Source: JBFMHP01 sp040752855
GTDB lineage: Bacteria; Pseudomonadota; Gammaproteobacteria; RBG-16-57-12
NCBI GenBank assembly: GCA_040752855.1
Contig: JBFMHP010000021.1
Span: 124,001-188,000, forward strand
Direction of reading: 5' to 3'
Length of the DNA stretch: 64,000 nucleotides
Shown here: positions 1-7,436 of the stretch, one piece after another
Layout of the letters: every line of letters starts with the position of its first letter
Numbering within the stretch: position 1 is the first letter of the stretch
Translations under genes and position numbers: made by a program
The notes under the pieces: model-generated
Database searches by the model: none
What the model was told of the DNA's origin: nothing
What the model saw: only the letters and a program-made list of their open reading frames with translations

Positions 1-401
1 ACGACGTTGACGAAGGCGCCTGACTTGTCGGTGATCTTCCCGGCATAATACAGCCCTGCCAACTGAACGATGATGTCGCTGTCCTTCGGAAAATCGGACG
101 GCATAGCCCCGGAGGTGTCGGTGTCGCGGGTCGATGTCCGAGACACCTGCAGCGATGCCGCCACAGGGATAGCCGGGCTCTTGTCATTGCCGCTCATGGT
201 GTAGGCATTGAGCTTGAACGAGCGTCCCAACGCGGTTAACTCCGGAAAGACCGTATGACAAGAACCGCACTCGAGACCGGTCTGACTCGCGAAGCTCGGC
301 ACCGCCTGCGCATCGACCGAGATTATTGCTAATAATGCGATCGTCAGACACCGCAACATCCTACCCCCAAGACGAGCCCAAAAAAACGAGTCATTCAACA
401 T
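1..401 (-). CDS. Cyc2-like fused cytochrome c / outer-membrane porin, N-terminal part (runs off left edge)
   Basis: Translated from the sequence: a signal peptide, then mature PSFASQTGLECGSCHTVFPE with one CXXCH heme site at residues 45-49, followed by an LGRSFKLNAYT stretch. This layout (heme motif at the extreme N terminus, then beta-strand-like sequence) matches the Cyc2 family, in which a small cytochrome is fused to an outer-membrane barrel and moves electrons from extracellular donors such as Fe(II) into the periplasm. ATG at 401 has an AAAGGGG ribosome site; an in-frame ATG at 359, which also has a GGGGG site, would begin directly at the signal peptide. The barrel lies outside the window, so the assignment rests on about 130 residues. 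A conserved palindrome lies about 300 bases upstream. Confidence 0.6.
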   Translation of the reverse strand, partial: MLNDSFFWARLGGRMLRCLTIALLAIISVDAQAVPSFASQTGLECGSCHTVFPELTALGRSFKLNAYTMSGNDKSPAIPVAASLQVSRTSTRDTDTSGAMPSDFPKDSDIIVQLAGLYYAGKITDKSGAFVNV

Positions 402-804
402 GCTCTAATCCCCTTTAGTGATTGCGAATAAAACCATGATCAATAGCGAAGCGACTATTGGCGGTGGCGCCAGCGCGCCACGGTTTGTTTGAATTCCATT
501 CATTTGTGCGGATCTTCATGCTCAGGATTTTTACTTTCTCTGGATTTTGCCCACTTCTCCCGTCCTTTAAGAGGTCGAACGGGTAAGGCACCCTCAGAAA
601 CATCACAACCAAACGCCGCACTGGTCACCGCCCGCGTGTCTCTCCGCGGACCATCGCCTTGATGAATCAAAGATACTTATCGCCCCTGTCCCTGGCGTGA
701 CGCGCGCATTACAATTTTGTAATGGATGTGTTGTCTTGCCGGGGGCAGGTTAATCTGTCTGCGGATGCGGTGTCTCGAGTAGCTAGGCGCTGCTCGCAAA
801 GGCA
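402..804. other. Intergenic region with long 5' leader and operator
   Basis: No convincing gene. It holds a palindromic operator (692-724) and, on the minus strand, a roughly 290-base stretch between that operator and the Cyc2-like start. A 68-codon minus frame here lacks recognisable features and a good ribosome site, so I treat the stretch as untranslated leader. Confidence 0.5.
692..724 (-). promoter_or_regulatory. Palindromic operator, copy 1 (CusR/CopR-type box)
   Basis: CATTACAATTTTGTAATG at 707-724 is a perfect palindrome with 8-base arms. CTGGCGTGAC at 692-701 lies five bases away. Reading toward the Cyc2-like gene, a TAAGTAT -10-like element follows at about 671-680. The same box plus GTGAC half-site occurs at 5958-5990 and 12503-12540. 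OmpR-family metal regulators of the CusR/CopR type bind comparable inverted repeats; that the regulator encoded at 12616 binds here is inference. Confidence 0.65.
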
Positions 805-969
805 TCATTTCTCCTTTTCTGCCTCCCGCTCTGCATAGCGCGCCGGTGCCTGATCAAACTTGGCTAGGCAGTCCAGGCTGCAAAAGTGATAAATCTGCCC
901 CTGATAGCGACGTTGCCCCGCCGCTTGTCTGGGGTCCATCAACATGCCGCATACCGGATCTTTTTCCAC
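805..969 (-). CDS. Small YHS-domain metal-binding protein
   Basis: A 54-residue protein made almost only of a YHS domain: EKDPVCGMLMDP at the start, then YHFCSLDCLAKF. The CGM and CxxxC cysteines are the usual metal-coordinating residues of this domain, found in copper ATPases and metal-handling proteins. Start is GTG at 969, with GAGGAGA upstream. It is the last gene of the cfa-to-YHS minus-strand unit, 12 bases after the SHOCT gene. It closely resembles the 54-residue protein at 6121-6285, pointing to duplication. Probable role: cytoplasmic metal chaperone or buffer; the metal is not known. Confidence 0.8.
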   Translation of the reverse strand: MEKDPVCGMLMDPRQAAGQRRYQGQIYHFCSLDCLAKFDQAPARYAEREAEKEK

Positions 970-981
970 GGTTGTCTCTCC

Positions 982-1209
982 TCATTTCTTCAGCGTGTCC
1001 TGCTCGAGGCGTTTCTTGCGCTCTTCGTACTCCTCAGTGGAGATTTCTCCATCCGCATAGCGACGCTGCAACCGTTCGAGCGGCGTCGCGCGTGCCTTGC
1101 TGCGCGGTACCGGCTCGAATAAGCCAAACAACGCCACGATCAGCACAATCCAGAACAGCCACCAGAACAGGTGCATCCCGAAGAACCAACCTCCTTCAAG
1201 AAAATGCAT
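982..1209 (-). CDS. Small membrane protein with SHOCT domain
   Basis: A 75-residue protein. One hydrophobic helix lies at about residues 8-31 (FGMHLFWWLFWIVLIVALFG). The C-terminal half, ERLQRRYADGEISTEEYEER, is a textbook SHOCT (short C-terminal) motif. SHOCT modules are thought to mediate oligomerisation; this protein has no known enzymatic role. GGAGGTGAGCC gives an excellent ribosome site for ATG at 1209. It sits between ftsH and the YHS gene, so it is likely co-expressed with a membrane-quality-control protease. Confidence 0.8.
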   Translation of the reverse strand: MHFLEGGWFFGMHLFWWLFWIVLIVALFGLFEPVPRSKARATPLERLQRRYADGEISTEEYEERKKRLEQDTLKK

Positions 1210-1264
1210 GGCTCACCTCCTCAACGATAAACGCGCTCAACCGATCATGATTCGCTCCGGTGGA

Positions 1265-3127
1265 TCATGTCTGCTTCAGCATCGCATTCCTCAGTTCCGC
1301 AAGCTCGCCTTCGCCGAGCGTTTCTTTTTGCAGCAGCAGCCGCACGCCCTGTTCCAGGCGCTCCCGTTGCGGCCTAATGATGCCGACCGCCTTGTCGAAC
1401 GCAGCCTGGGTAATTTCCCGAACCGCGCGGTCAATCGCCTGTGCGGTCTCTTCGCTGAACTCGCGTTGACCGGGGACTAGCGACGGAACCTGCAAGAATG
1501 CCGGGCGCGCCGCCTCGTATGTGACATGCCCGAGTGGTTCGTGCATGCCGTAGCGCATCCCCATGCTGCGCGCGATATCGGTCACCTTGGCAAGATCATC
1601 GGCCGCGCCGGTGGACAGGTGTCCAAAGACAACGTGCTCCGCGGCCCGGCCGCCCAGCAGTACGGCCATTTTGTTTTCCAGCTCCTCGCGGGTCATGAGG
1701 TAACGGTCCTCGGTCGGACGCTGGATGGTGTATCCCAGGGCCCCGATGCCGCGCGGGATGATCGAGACCTTGTGCACCGGGTCGGCGCCCGGCAGGGACA
1801 GCGCCACCAGCGCATGCCCCATCTCGTGGTAGGCGACGACCTCGCGCTCCCTGGGGTTGAGCAGACGGTTCTTCTTCTCGAGGCCGGCGACGATGCGTTC
1901 CACCGCGCGCGTGAAATCGTCGAGCGCGACGGCCGCGGCGCGGCGGCGCGTGGCGAGCAGCGCGGCCTCGTTCACCAGGTTCGCGAGGTCGGCGCCGGAG
2001 AAGCCCGGCGTGAGCGCGGCGATCTTCTCGGGATCGAGGTCCGGGGCGCGCTGAATTTTTTTGAGATGCACGTTCAGAATCTGCACGCGCCCGATCTTGT
2101 CCGGCCGGTCCACCAGCACCTGCCGGTCGAAGCGCCCGGCGCGCAGCAGCGCCGTGTCGAGAATCTCCGGGCGGTTGGTGGCGGCAAGCAGGATCAGGCC
2201 GGTGCCCGGATCGAAGCCGTCCATCTCCGAGAGCAGCTGGTTCAGAGTCTGCTCCTTCTCGTCGTGCCCGCCGCCGAGCGGATAGGCGCCGCGCGCCCGC
2301 CCCAAGGCGTCGAGCTCGTCTATGAAGATGATGGCGGGGGCTTTCTGGCGCGCCTGCTCGAACAGGTCGCGCACCCGCGCCGCCCCAACACCCACGAACA
2401 TTTCCACGAATTCCGCGCCGCTGATGGAAAAGAACGGCACGCCCGCTTCCCCGGCCATGGCGCGCGCAAGCAGCGTCTTGCCCGTGCCCGGCGGCCCCAC
2501 CAGCAGCACGCCCTTGGGCATGCGCGCCCCCAGACCGCGAAAGCGTTGCGGGTTCTTGAGAAACTCCACAACTTCCATGAGCTCGGTCTTCGCTTCATCG
2601 ACCCCGGCCACGTCATCGAAGGTCACGCCGGTCTGTTTCTCCATGTAGACCTTGGCCTTGCTCTTGCCGATTTCCATGAAACCGCCCGCCGCCCCCATCC
2701 GCTTCATCAAGAAGCCCCACAGCGCGATGAAGATGACAGCGGGAATGACCCAGGACAGCAGCGTCGAAATCCATTTGCTCTCTACCTGCCCGGCAAAGCG
2801 CACCTTCGCCACCTCCAGTTCCTGGATCAAGGCCGTGTCATTCACCCGTACGGTGACAATGCGATGCTCACCCTGACCAAGCCGCTTGATCTCCTCGAGC
2901 TTTTCCTTGGGAAGCAAGTCTTCCAGTCCTTCTGGCTTCAGGGTTGCCGTAATAAAACGCTCGCCGAGCACCACGTCTTGAAGCTTCCCGGATTTCAGAA
3001 GCGTTTTGAAATCGCTGTATGCGAGATTCTCGACATGTTTCCCGAATAGAAAATTCTGAATCGCCAACATCACCAGGAAGGCGATCAGAAAATACCAGAG
3101 CGAAAATTGCTGTTGCTTCTTTTCCAT
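1265..3127 (-). CDS. ftsH: FtsH-type ATP-dependent zinc metalloprotease (accessory paralogue)
   Basis: A 620-residue membrane AAA+ protease that extracts and degrades damaged or unassembled membrane proteins. TM1 lies at about residues 9-28, a periplasmic domain follows, and TM2 lies at about 121-140. Walker A GPPGTGKT is at 211-218, Walker B IIFIDELDA at about 266-274, the second region of homology DTALLRAGRFDRQV is near 324-337, and the zinc motif HEMGH is at 434-438 with an acidic third ligand in STGAADDLAK near 510. All catalytic residues are present. The neighbours (cfa, small membrane proteins, YHS) suggest a stress-specific copy rather than the housekeeping FtsH, which usually lies beside rlmE and folP. 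The ribosome site is weak. Confidence 0.93.
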   Translation of the reverse strand: MEKKQQQFSLWYFLIAFLVMLAIQNFLFGKHVENLAYSDFKTLLKSGKLQDVVLGERFITATLKPEGLEDLLPKEKLEEIKRLGQGEHRIVTVRVNDTALIQELEVAKVRFAGQVESKWISTLLSWVIPAVIFIALWGFLMKRMGAAGGFMEIGKSKAKVYMEKQTGVTFDDVAGVDEAKTELMEVVEFLKNPQRFRGLGARMPKGVLLVGPPGTGKTLLARAMAGEAGVPFFSISGAEFVEMFVGVGAARVRDLFEQARQKAPAIIFIDELDALGRARGAYPLGGGHDEKEQTLNQLLSEMDGFDPGTGLILLAATNRPEILDTALLRAGRFDRQVLVDRPDKIGRVQILNVHLKKIQRAPDLDPEKIAALTPGFSGADLANLVNEAALLATRRRAAAVALDDFTRAVERIVAGLEKKNRLLNPREREVVAYHEMGHALVALSLPGADPVHKVSIIPRGIGALGYTIQRPTEDRYLMTREELENKMAVLLGGRAAEHVVFGHLSTGAADDLAKVTDIARSMGMRYGMHEPLGHVTYEAARPAFLQVPSLVPGQREFSEETAQAIDRAVREITQAAFDKAVGIIRPQRERLEQGVRLLLQKETLGEGELAELRNAMLKQT

Positions 3128-3154
3128 CGATCTAGCTCACGTATCTGCTCCGAT

Positions 3155-3415
3155 TCATGCTGTGCCCCAGCGCCGGTAGAGCCAGTTATAGATCGGGCAG
3201 AACACCAGCCCGACATATACACCGTAGAGAAGGCTTTCGGCGAGGCCAAGCAGAAAGCCCGACCACGTAAGCCATTTGAACGCCGGCAGCGCCTGCTCGA
3301 GAAACGCCTTCATGTGCAGGCTCTCCGGCGTCACCAGCCCCCACACGACGCATACTAAAAATGTGATTCCGCTGAAAAGGCCCAGCGCCCAGGCGACCAA
3401 TCTTGTCCGCAACAT
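3155..3415 (-). CDS. DUF5676-type small membrane protein
   Basis: An 86-residue protein with two predicted membrane helices (about residues 6-28 and 49-76). The sequence WSGFLLGLAESLLYGVYVGL followed by PIYNWLYRRW is typical of the DUF5676 family, which accompanies heavy-metal and stress islands in proteobacteria. ATG at 3415 was chosen because GAGGGAGG lies just upstream; the frame stays open further upstream but loses membrane-protein character. It begins 10 bases after the stop of the DUF2933 gene. Molecular function unknown. Confidence 0.72.
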   Translation of the reverse strand: MLRTRLVAWALGLFSGITFLVCVVWGLVTPESLHMKAFLEQALPAFKWLTWSGFLLGLAESLLYGVYVGLVFCPIYNWLYRRWGTA

Positions 3416-3425
3416 AGCGCCTCCC

Positions 3426-3605
3426 TCAGTGTTGATGACCCGCGGGTGTCTGCGGCCTGTTCTCATCCTTGTCCGAAGGACGGCGTCCTCCATGTCCGCC
3501 TCCGCAGCCGCCACCCCCGCCATGCCCGCCGTGACCAAACAGATGCATGGCAAAGAACGCGATGAACACCACAACCCAGAACCAGTTTTTCGCTAACCAT
3601 TCCAT
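3426..3605 (-). CDS. DUF2933-like small membrane protein with Gly/His-rich tail
   Basis: A 59-residue protein. One membrane helix (about residues 5-23, NWFWVVVFIAFFAMHLFGH) is followed by a tail rich in Gly and His with one cysteine (HGGHGGGGGCGGGHGG), then a charged end. The His/Cys-rich tail could bind metal ions at the membrane; this is inferred from composition. TAGGAGAAACG precedes ATG at 3605. It lies upstream of and close to the DUF5676 gene. Confidence 0.7.
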   Translation of the reverse strand: MEWLAKNWFWVVVFIAFFAMHLFGHGGHGGGGGCGGGHGGRRPSDKDENRPQTPAGHQH

Positions 3606-4045
3606 AACGTTTCTCCTATTGATTATCGAAAGCAAAATCACTCGGCCGCCATTTCCAAGCGTGTCGCCGTGCTCGGTAAGCGAAACAGGATATCCGAGTC
3701 AACCGTTGTGCCCTGCGCTGGCGACAGTCCATTAATCTCAGCCGTCCTGCGTCCGCGCCGATGCCTGACTAAAGCCAGGCATCACCACTCCCACAAATGA
3801 CTCGACGCCGGATACAGGTGGTTCGATATGGCAAGCCACATTGAAATCACACCTGGCTACTTTTGGCTTCTCGCCTCGCTCGCTTCGCTTTGCTTCCTTG
3901 GCTCGGCGATCGCAGCGAAAGAAGGGCGTCGATAAGCATGATTCGTGTACGCCGCCGCAAGCTTCTCCATCAACTGCGAGTGACCGGCATCGTAAATCAG
4001 TCGCGCACCGGTATCTTTGTCGCTAAAACTCGCCACTAAGTAATT
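3606..4045. other. 440-base gap with hairpin and possible relic reading frame
   Basis: This gap interrupts the cfa-to-YHS unit. It contains a GATGCCTG/CAGGCATC inverted repeat (3760-3783) with no U-tract. A minus frame at 3857-4036 (GTG, 59 codons, DTGARLIYDAGHSQLMEKLA then a low-complexity Ser/Glu/Arg tail) has no ribosome site. I regard it as a possible gene remnant. Nothing else was recognised. Confidence 0.35.
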
Positions 4046-4384
4046 TTACTGTTTCATTACTTTGTCCTTGTCCAGAAAATAAACGATCACGGTGCGAATC
4101 GCGACGATAGCGCCCAGCATCCCCAACAACTGCCAGCTCGGCACGGCAACGGTCTGGATCACATCGCCCGCGATAAAAAACTCCAGACCTAGTACCAGCT
4201 TTTCGCCGATCGACTGGCGGATATCGTCCAGTCCGTACCTGGCGGGCCGACCCCGTATCACCTGCACACTGTGGTGTAGCAGTTTCGTAAAACCCTCCAC
4301 GATTCCCCAGAGCACGACAGCGATGCCGACCGCCTCGATCGGTGGCACCACGTACCCCACCCATTGGACCAGGCTCTCGTGCAT
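4046..4384 (-). CDS. DUF1622 family membrane protein
   Basis: A 112-residue protein with three likely membrane segments: about residues 8-32, 62-80 and 84-105. The sequence LGLEFFIAGDVIQTVAVPSW and the following IRTVIVYFL are characteristic of DUF1622, a family of small inner-membrane proteins of unknown function. ATG at 4384 lies 10 bases after the cfa stop, so the two are almost certainly cotranscribed. A slightly longer out-of-frame start at 4391 was rejected because that frame shows no family resemblance. Confidence 0.8.
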   Translation of the reverse strand: MHESLVQWVGYVVPPIEAVGIAVVLWGIVEGFTKLLHHSVQVIRGRPARYGLDDIRQSIGEKLVLGLEFFIAGDVIQTVAVPSWQLLGMLGAIVAIRTVIVYFLDKDKVMKQ

Positions 4385-4394
4385 CGTTCATGGC

Positions 4395-5696
4395 TCAACT
4401 ATACAGATCGCGTCGCGTGAGAGGCACGGACAGCGGCCACGCCCCGCGCTTCGCCACCAGAATCTGGTAAACACTGGCAGTACCTTCCTCGAAGCCCAGC
4501 GCACAGGCGGCCATGTACAGGTGCCAGACGCGGTACACCGCCTCCGATACGTGTTGCAGAGCTTCGGCTTTGCGGTCCTCCAGTCGCCGCACCCAGTGCC
4601 GCAGCGTCAACGCGTAATGTGGACGCAACGCCTCCACGTCCAGGATCTCAAAACCTGATCGCTCCATGGCGCGCTGGACGTTGCTGATGGAGTCTAGTTC
4701 GCCGTCAGGAAAAACATAACGGTTGATGAACCGCGTTGACACGGTCGTACGCCACCCTTCTACATCGTGAGTGATCCCGTGATTTAGGAACAAGCCACCC
4801 GGTTTCAGCAGGCGCTGGGCCATGCCAAAGTAAATCGGGAGGTTCTTCAAGCCGACGTGCTCGAACATGCCGACGCTGACAATCTTGTCGAACATGGCCT
4901 CGCCCTCCAAGTCGCGATAATCTTTCAGTTCCACGCTGACCAGATCTTGTAGCCCTTCTTCCTTGATTTTTGCGTGGCTGTATTCATACTGATTCCGGCT
5001 CAAAGTGATGCCGTGAGAATGCGCGCCATAGTGCTTTGCGGCCCAGCGAATCAGCGCGCCCCAACCGCAACCGATATCCAGCAGCTGCTCGCCCGGCCGC
5101 AGGCGCAGTTTGCGGCAAATATGCTCCAGCTTGTTCCGCTGCGCCACATCCAGACTGTCCTGCACGTCCTCGAAGTAGGCGCAGGAGTAGATCATCTGCT
5201 CATCGAGCCAGAGTCGGTAGAAATTGTTGGAGACATCGTAGTGAAAGGCGATGGCCTGCCGGTTGGTGTCCTTAGAATGTATGCGCCCCACACGAAGGGA
5301 CAGCGGCTGGCGCGGCGCTTCCAAAATGCGGCCATTGCTGTTCAATCTCTTGCCCAGAAACAGCGCCCCGGCCGCGAAGGCCATCTTTTCTGCAGCGGAT
5401 AAGACGAGGGATTGCAGATGGTCTTTCAGTCGCAGGGCGGCGTAAATGTTTCCTTCCACGTTCAGTCCGCCCTGGAAATACGCTTCGGCCAGGCGCAGCG
5501 GATCGCGGAACAAAACCAGATCGCGGAACAGGCGGGGATCACGAAAATTCAGGCAGACTTCGGGCGCACGCTCGCCGAACACCAAGGTCTGGCCGTCCCA
5601 TAAGCGCACCGCGAGGCTTCCCGGGTAATCCCGGAACACGCGCCGCACCACGCGTTTGGCGTAGTTTGCCCCGACTTCAGATAGAGCAAATTCCAT
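4395..5696 (-). CDS. cfa: Cyclopropane-fatty-acyl-phospholipid synthase family methyltransferase
   Basis: A 433-residue SAM-dependent enzyme that adds a methylene group across double bonds of membrane phospholipid acyl chains, hardening membranes against acid, solvents and metals. FHYDVSNNFYRLWLDEQMIY (151-170) is the conserved substrate-binding signature. LLDIGCGWGAL (205-215) is the SAM site. The C-terminal half carries the usual MFEHVG and GRY-like segments. The length is longer than E. coli Cfa (about 382) by an N-terminal extension, as in many proteobacterial relatives. It is the first gene of the unit leading to ftsH and the YHS gene. A palindromic operator lies about 260-290 bases upstream, leaving a long leader. 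Confidence 0.92.
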   Translation of the reverse strand: MEFALSEVGANYAKRVVRRVFRDYPGSLAVRLWDGQTLVFGERAPEVCLNFRDPRLFRDLVLFRDPLRLAEAYFQGGLNVEGNIYAALRLKDHLQSLVLSAAEKMAFAAGALFLGKRLNSNGRILEAPRQPLSLRVGRIHSKDTNRQAIAFHYDVSNNFYRLWLDEQMIYSCAYFEDVQDSLDVAQRNKLEHICRKLRLRPGEQLLDIGCGWGALIRWAAKHYGAHSHGITLSRNQYEYSHAKIKEEGLQDLVSVELKDYRDLEGEAMFDKIVSVGMFEHVGLKNLPIYFGMAQRLLKPGGLFLNHGITHDVEGWRTTVSTRFINRYVFPDGELDSISNVQRAMERSGFEILDVEALRPHYALTLRHWVRRLEDRKAEALQHVSEAVYRVWHLYMAACALGFEEGTASVYQILVAKRGAWPLSVPLTRRDLYS

Positions 5697-6120
5697 GTGG
5701 CCTCCTCAATATGTTTCGCAGGTTCTGCGTTGCGACTGGCAGGCAGTTGTCACGCCACCGGCAGCCGACTGATCACAGTAGCCATCTACAAGTCTTGGCA
5801 AAGCAGTCAAAGTTACCCTCGCGGCGTTGGCTGCTCCGAATCAGCTCGATCTTGTCCAGACTTTCGAGGGCACAGAGTTCACTTGTGGAATACGTTTCAT
5901 CTTGGTTTATCGTCCCACTTACGGATACAGTACAAGAGTAGGCTGATACGCCTATCTCTGGCGTGACAGGATCATTACAATTATGTAATTTCAGAGTCCG
6001 CTAAACGCACGTTAAAATTTTCGAACGCAGGATCCCACCGCCCACCACAATTCCAGCACCGCGGCACCAGATGTATTTGGATGCTGGGTGAATAACATTG
6101 CTCAGCAGATCTTATAAACC
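5697..6120. other. 424-base intergenic region, long leader of cfa
   Basis: Contains the second operator (5958-5990) and a roughly 260-base leader between it and the cfa start. No open frame here has a good ribosome site or recognisable product. The arrangement mirrors the region upstream of the Cyc2-like gene. Confidence 0.5.
5958..5990 (-). promoter_or_regulatory. Palindromic operator, copy 2
   Basis: CATTACAATTATGTAATT at 5973-5990 matches copy 1 except for two bases in one half. CTGGCGTGAC at 5958-5967 is identical to copy 1 and lies at the same five-base spacing. It is oriented toward cfa, as copy 1 is toward the Cyc2-like gene. A GCGTATCAG stretch about 15 bases beyond is a weak -10 candidate. 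Confidence 0.65.
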
Positions 6121-6285
6121 TCACTTCTTCTCTTCCGTCTTCTGCCCGATATAACGCGCAGGCGCCTGATCGAACCTGGCCAGGCAATTCGGGCTGCAAA
6201 AATAATAGGTCTTGGCTGCATGATTGCGTTGCCCTGCCGCCTGTTTGGGATCGACCAACATGCCGCAGACTGGATCTTTTTCCAT
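6121..6285 (-). CDS. Small YHS-domain metal-binding protein (second copy)
   Basis: A 54-residue YHS protein: EKDPVCGMLVDPKQAAGQR, then YYFCSPNCLARFDQAPARY. It is the same length as the protein at 805-969 and identical to it at most positions, including all four cysteines. It closes the ABC-exporter unit as the other copy closes the ftsH unit. ATG at 6285 follows AAAGGAGCAACCAC. The role is likely binding a soft metal in the cytoplasm; this is family-level inference. Confidence 0.82.
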   Translation of the reverse strand: MEKDPVCGMLVDPKQAAGQRNHAAKTYYFCSPNCLARFDQAPARYIGQKTEEKK

Positions 6286-6317
6286 AGTGGTTGCTCCTTT
6301 GTGAAGTTTTACGTTAT

Positions 6318-7436
6318 TTAACGCATACGCCGTTTGAATCTCACAATACTCCCCCCAAACAGCGCAACCCCGATCAAGACCATCGCCGCGAGGTCTGGCC
6401 ACAATATCTCCAGTCCCACACCCTTGAAGAAAATGCCGAGGATCGCATCCATGTAATGACGCAGCGGGCTGAGCGCTGCCAGATACTGAAGACCCACGGG
6501 CATGCTTTCCAGGGGCACCACGGTGCCGGAAAGAAACAGGATGGGAAACAGGATGAGGAAAGAGACCAGCAGCGCCTGCTGCATGGTTTCCGCCACCGTC
6601 GCGATCAGAATACCGATACCCATGCTGCCGATCAGAAAGACGGCGGAAAACAGAAAGAACAGCGCGATACTCCCGCGCATGGGTGCGCCGATCCACGCCG
6701 CAATCACGAGGCTGGGAACGAGGGCGCACAATCCGACCAGCAAGGTCGGCAGCATCTTGGCCAGCAGCAACTCGGTGGCGGTGACCGGCGTCACCATCAT
6801 CTGTTCGATGGTGCCCGACTCCTTTTCGCGCACGATCCCGGCGGCGGCCGTGATCACACCCACCATCATCCCGGCGAGCGCAATCATGGACAGCGCCATG
6901 AAGTAGGCGTAGCGCAGTTCGGAGTTGTACCAGACACGCGGACGGTGCTCGACCGCCAACGGCAGCGGTGTCGCAGCGGAAGCCCGGCTGCGCTCCAGGG
7001 CGTAATCCATGACGATGCGCTGGGCGTAACCTTGCGCGACCGCCGCGGTGTTGGCGTTCGAGCCATCGAGCAGAAGTTGCATGGGCGCCGGTGATCCTTC
7101 GGCCAGACGCTGGGAAAATCCCGGCGGCACAATGATCGCCGCCATGGCCTCGCCGCGGTTGAGCAGGCGCGCCGTTTCCGCCTCACGCGTTGTCATATGC
7201 TCTATATTGAAGTAGCCCGAACTCTGAAACCGTTCGACCAGCAAGCGGCTGTCGGCGGAACGGTCGAAATCGGCGAACACAGTGGGCAGGTTGCGCACGT
7301 CGAAGGACATGGCATAGGTGCACATCAGCACCTCGCCCGTATACATGTACAGGATCAAAATCAGCATGAACCGCGCGCGCAGGAACTGGATCATCTCCTT
7401 GCGAACTACTGCAGCTATGCGTCCCCGCTGCATCAT
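6318..7436 (-). CDS. ABC-2 type exporter permease (YbhR/YhhJ-like), second subunit
   Basis: A 372-residue permease. The N-terminal helix (about residues 18-38) is followed by a large extracytoplasmic domain. A C-terminal six-helix ABC-2 bundle starts near residue 190, containing GIVREKESGTIEQMMVTPV, the conserved cytoplasmic coupling segment. The ending KGVGLEILWPDL resembles that of its neighbour. ATG at 7436 overlaps the preceding gene's stop by one base (TGATG), giving translational coupling. Together with the ATPase and adaptor it should form a YbhGFSR-like exporter; those systems export toxic cations or drugs, but the substrate here is unknown. Confidence 0.87.
   Translation of the reverse strand: MMQRGRIAAVVRKEMIQFLRARFMLILILYMYTGEVLMCTYAMSFDVRNLPTVFADFDRSADSRLLVERFQSSGYFNIEHMTTREAETARLLNRGEAMAAIIVPPGFSQRLAEGSPAPMQLLLDGSNANTAAVAQGYAQRIVMDYALERSRASAATPLPLAVEHRPRVWYNSELRYAYFMALSMIALAGMMVGVITAAAGIVREKESGTIEQMMVTPVTATELLLAKMLPTLLVGLCALVPSLVIAAWIGAPMRGSIALFFLFSAVFLIGSMGIGILIATVAETMQQALLVSFLILFPILFLSGTVVPLESMPVGLQYLAALSPLRHYMDAILGIFFKGVGLEILWPDLAAMVLIGVALFGGSIVRFKRRMR

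Noticed and set aside
415..621. 68-codon minus frame upstream of the Cyc2-like gene
   Set aside because: No ribosome site, no recognised feature, and it lies in what looks like a long leader.
1526..3049. Long open frame (507 codons) on the plus strand opposite ftsH
   Set aside because: It lies antisense to a fully conserved FtsH, has an Arg/His/Gln-rich composition typical of reversed high-GC codons, and has no ribosome site.
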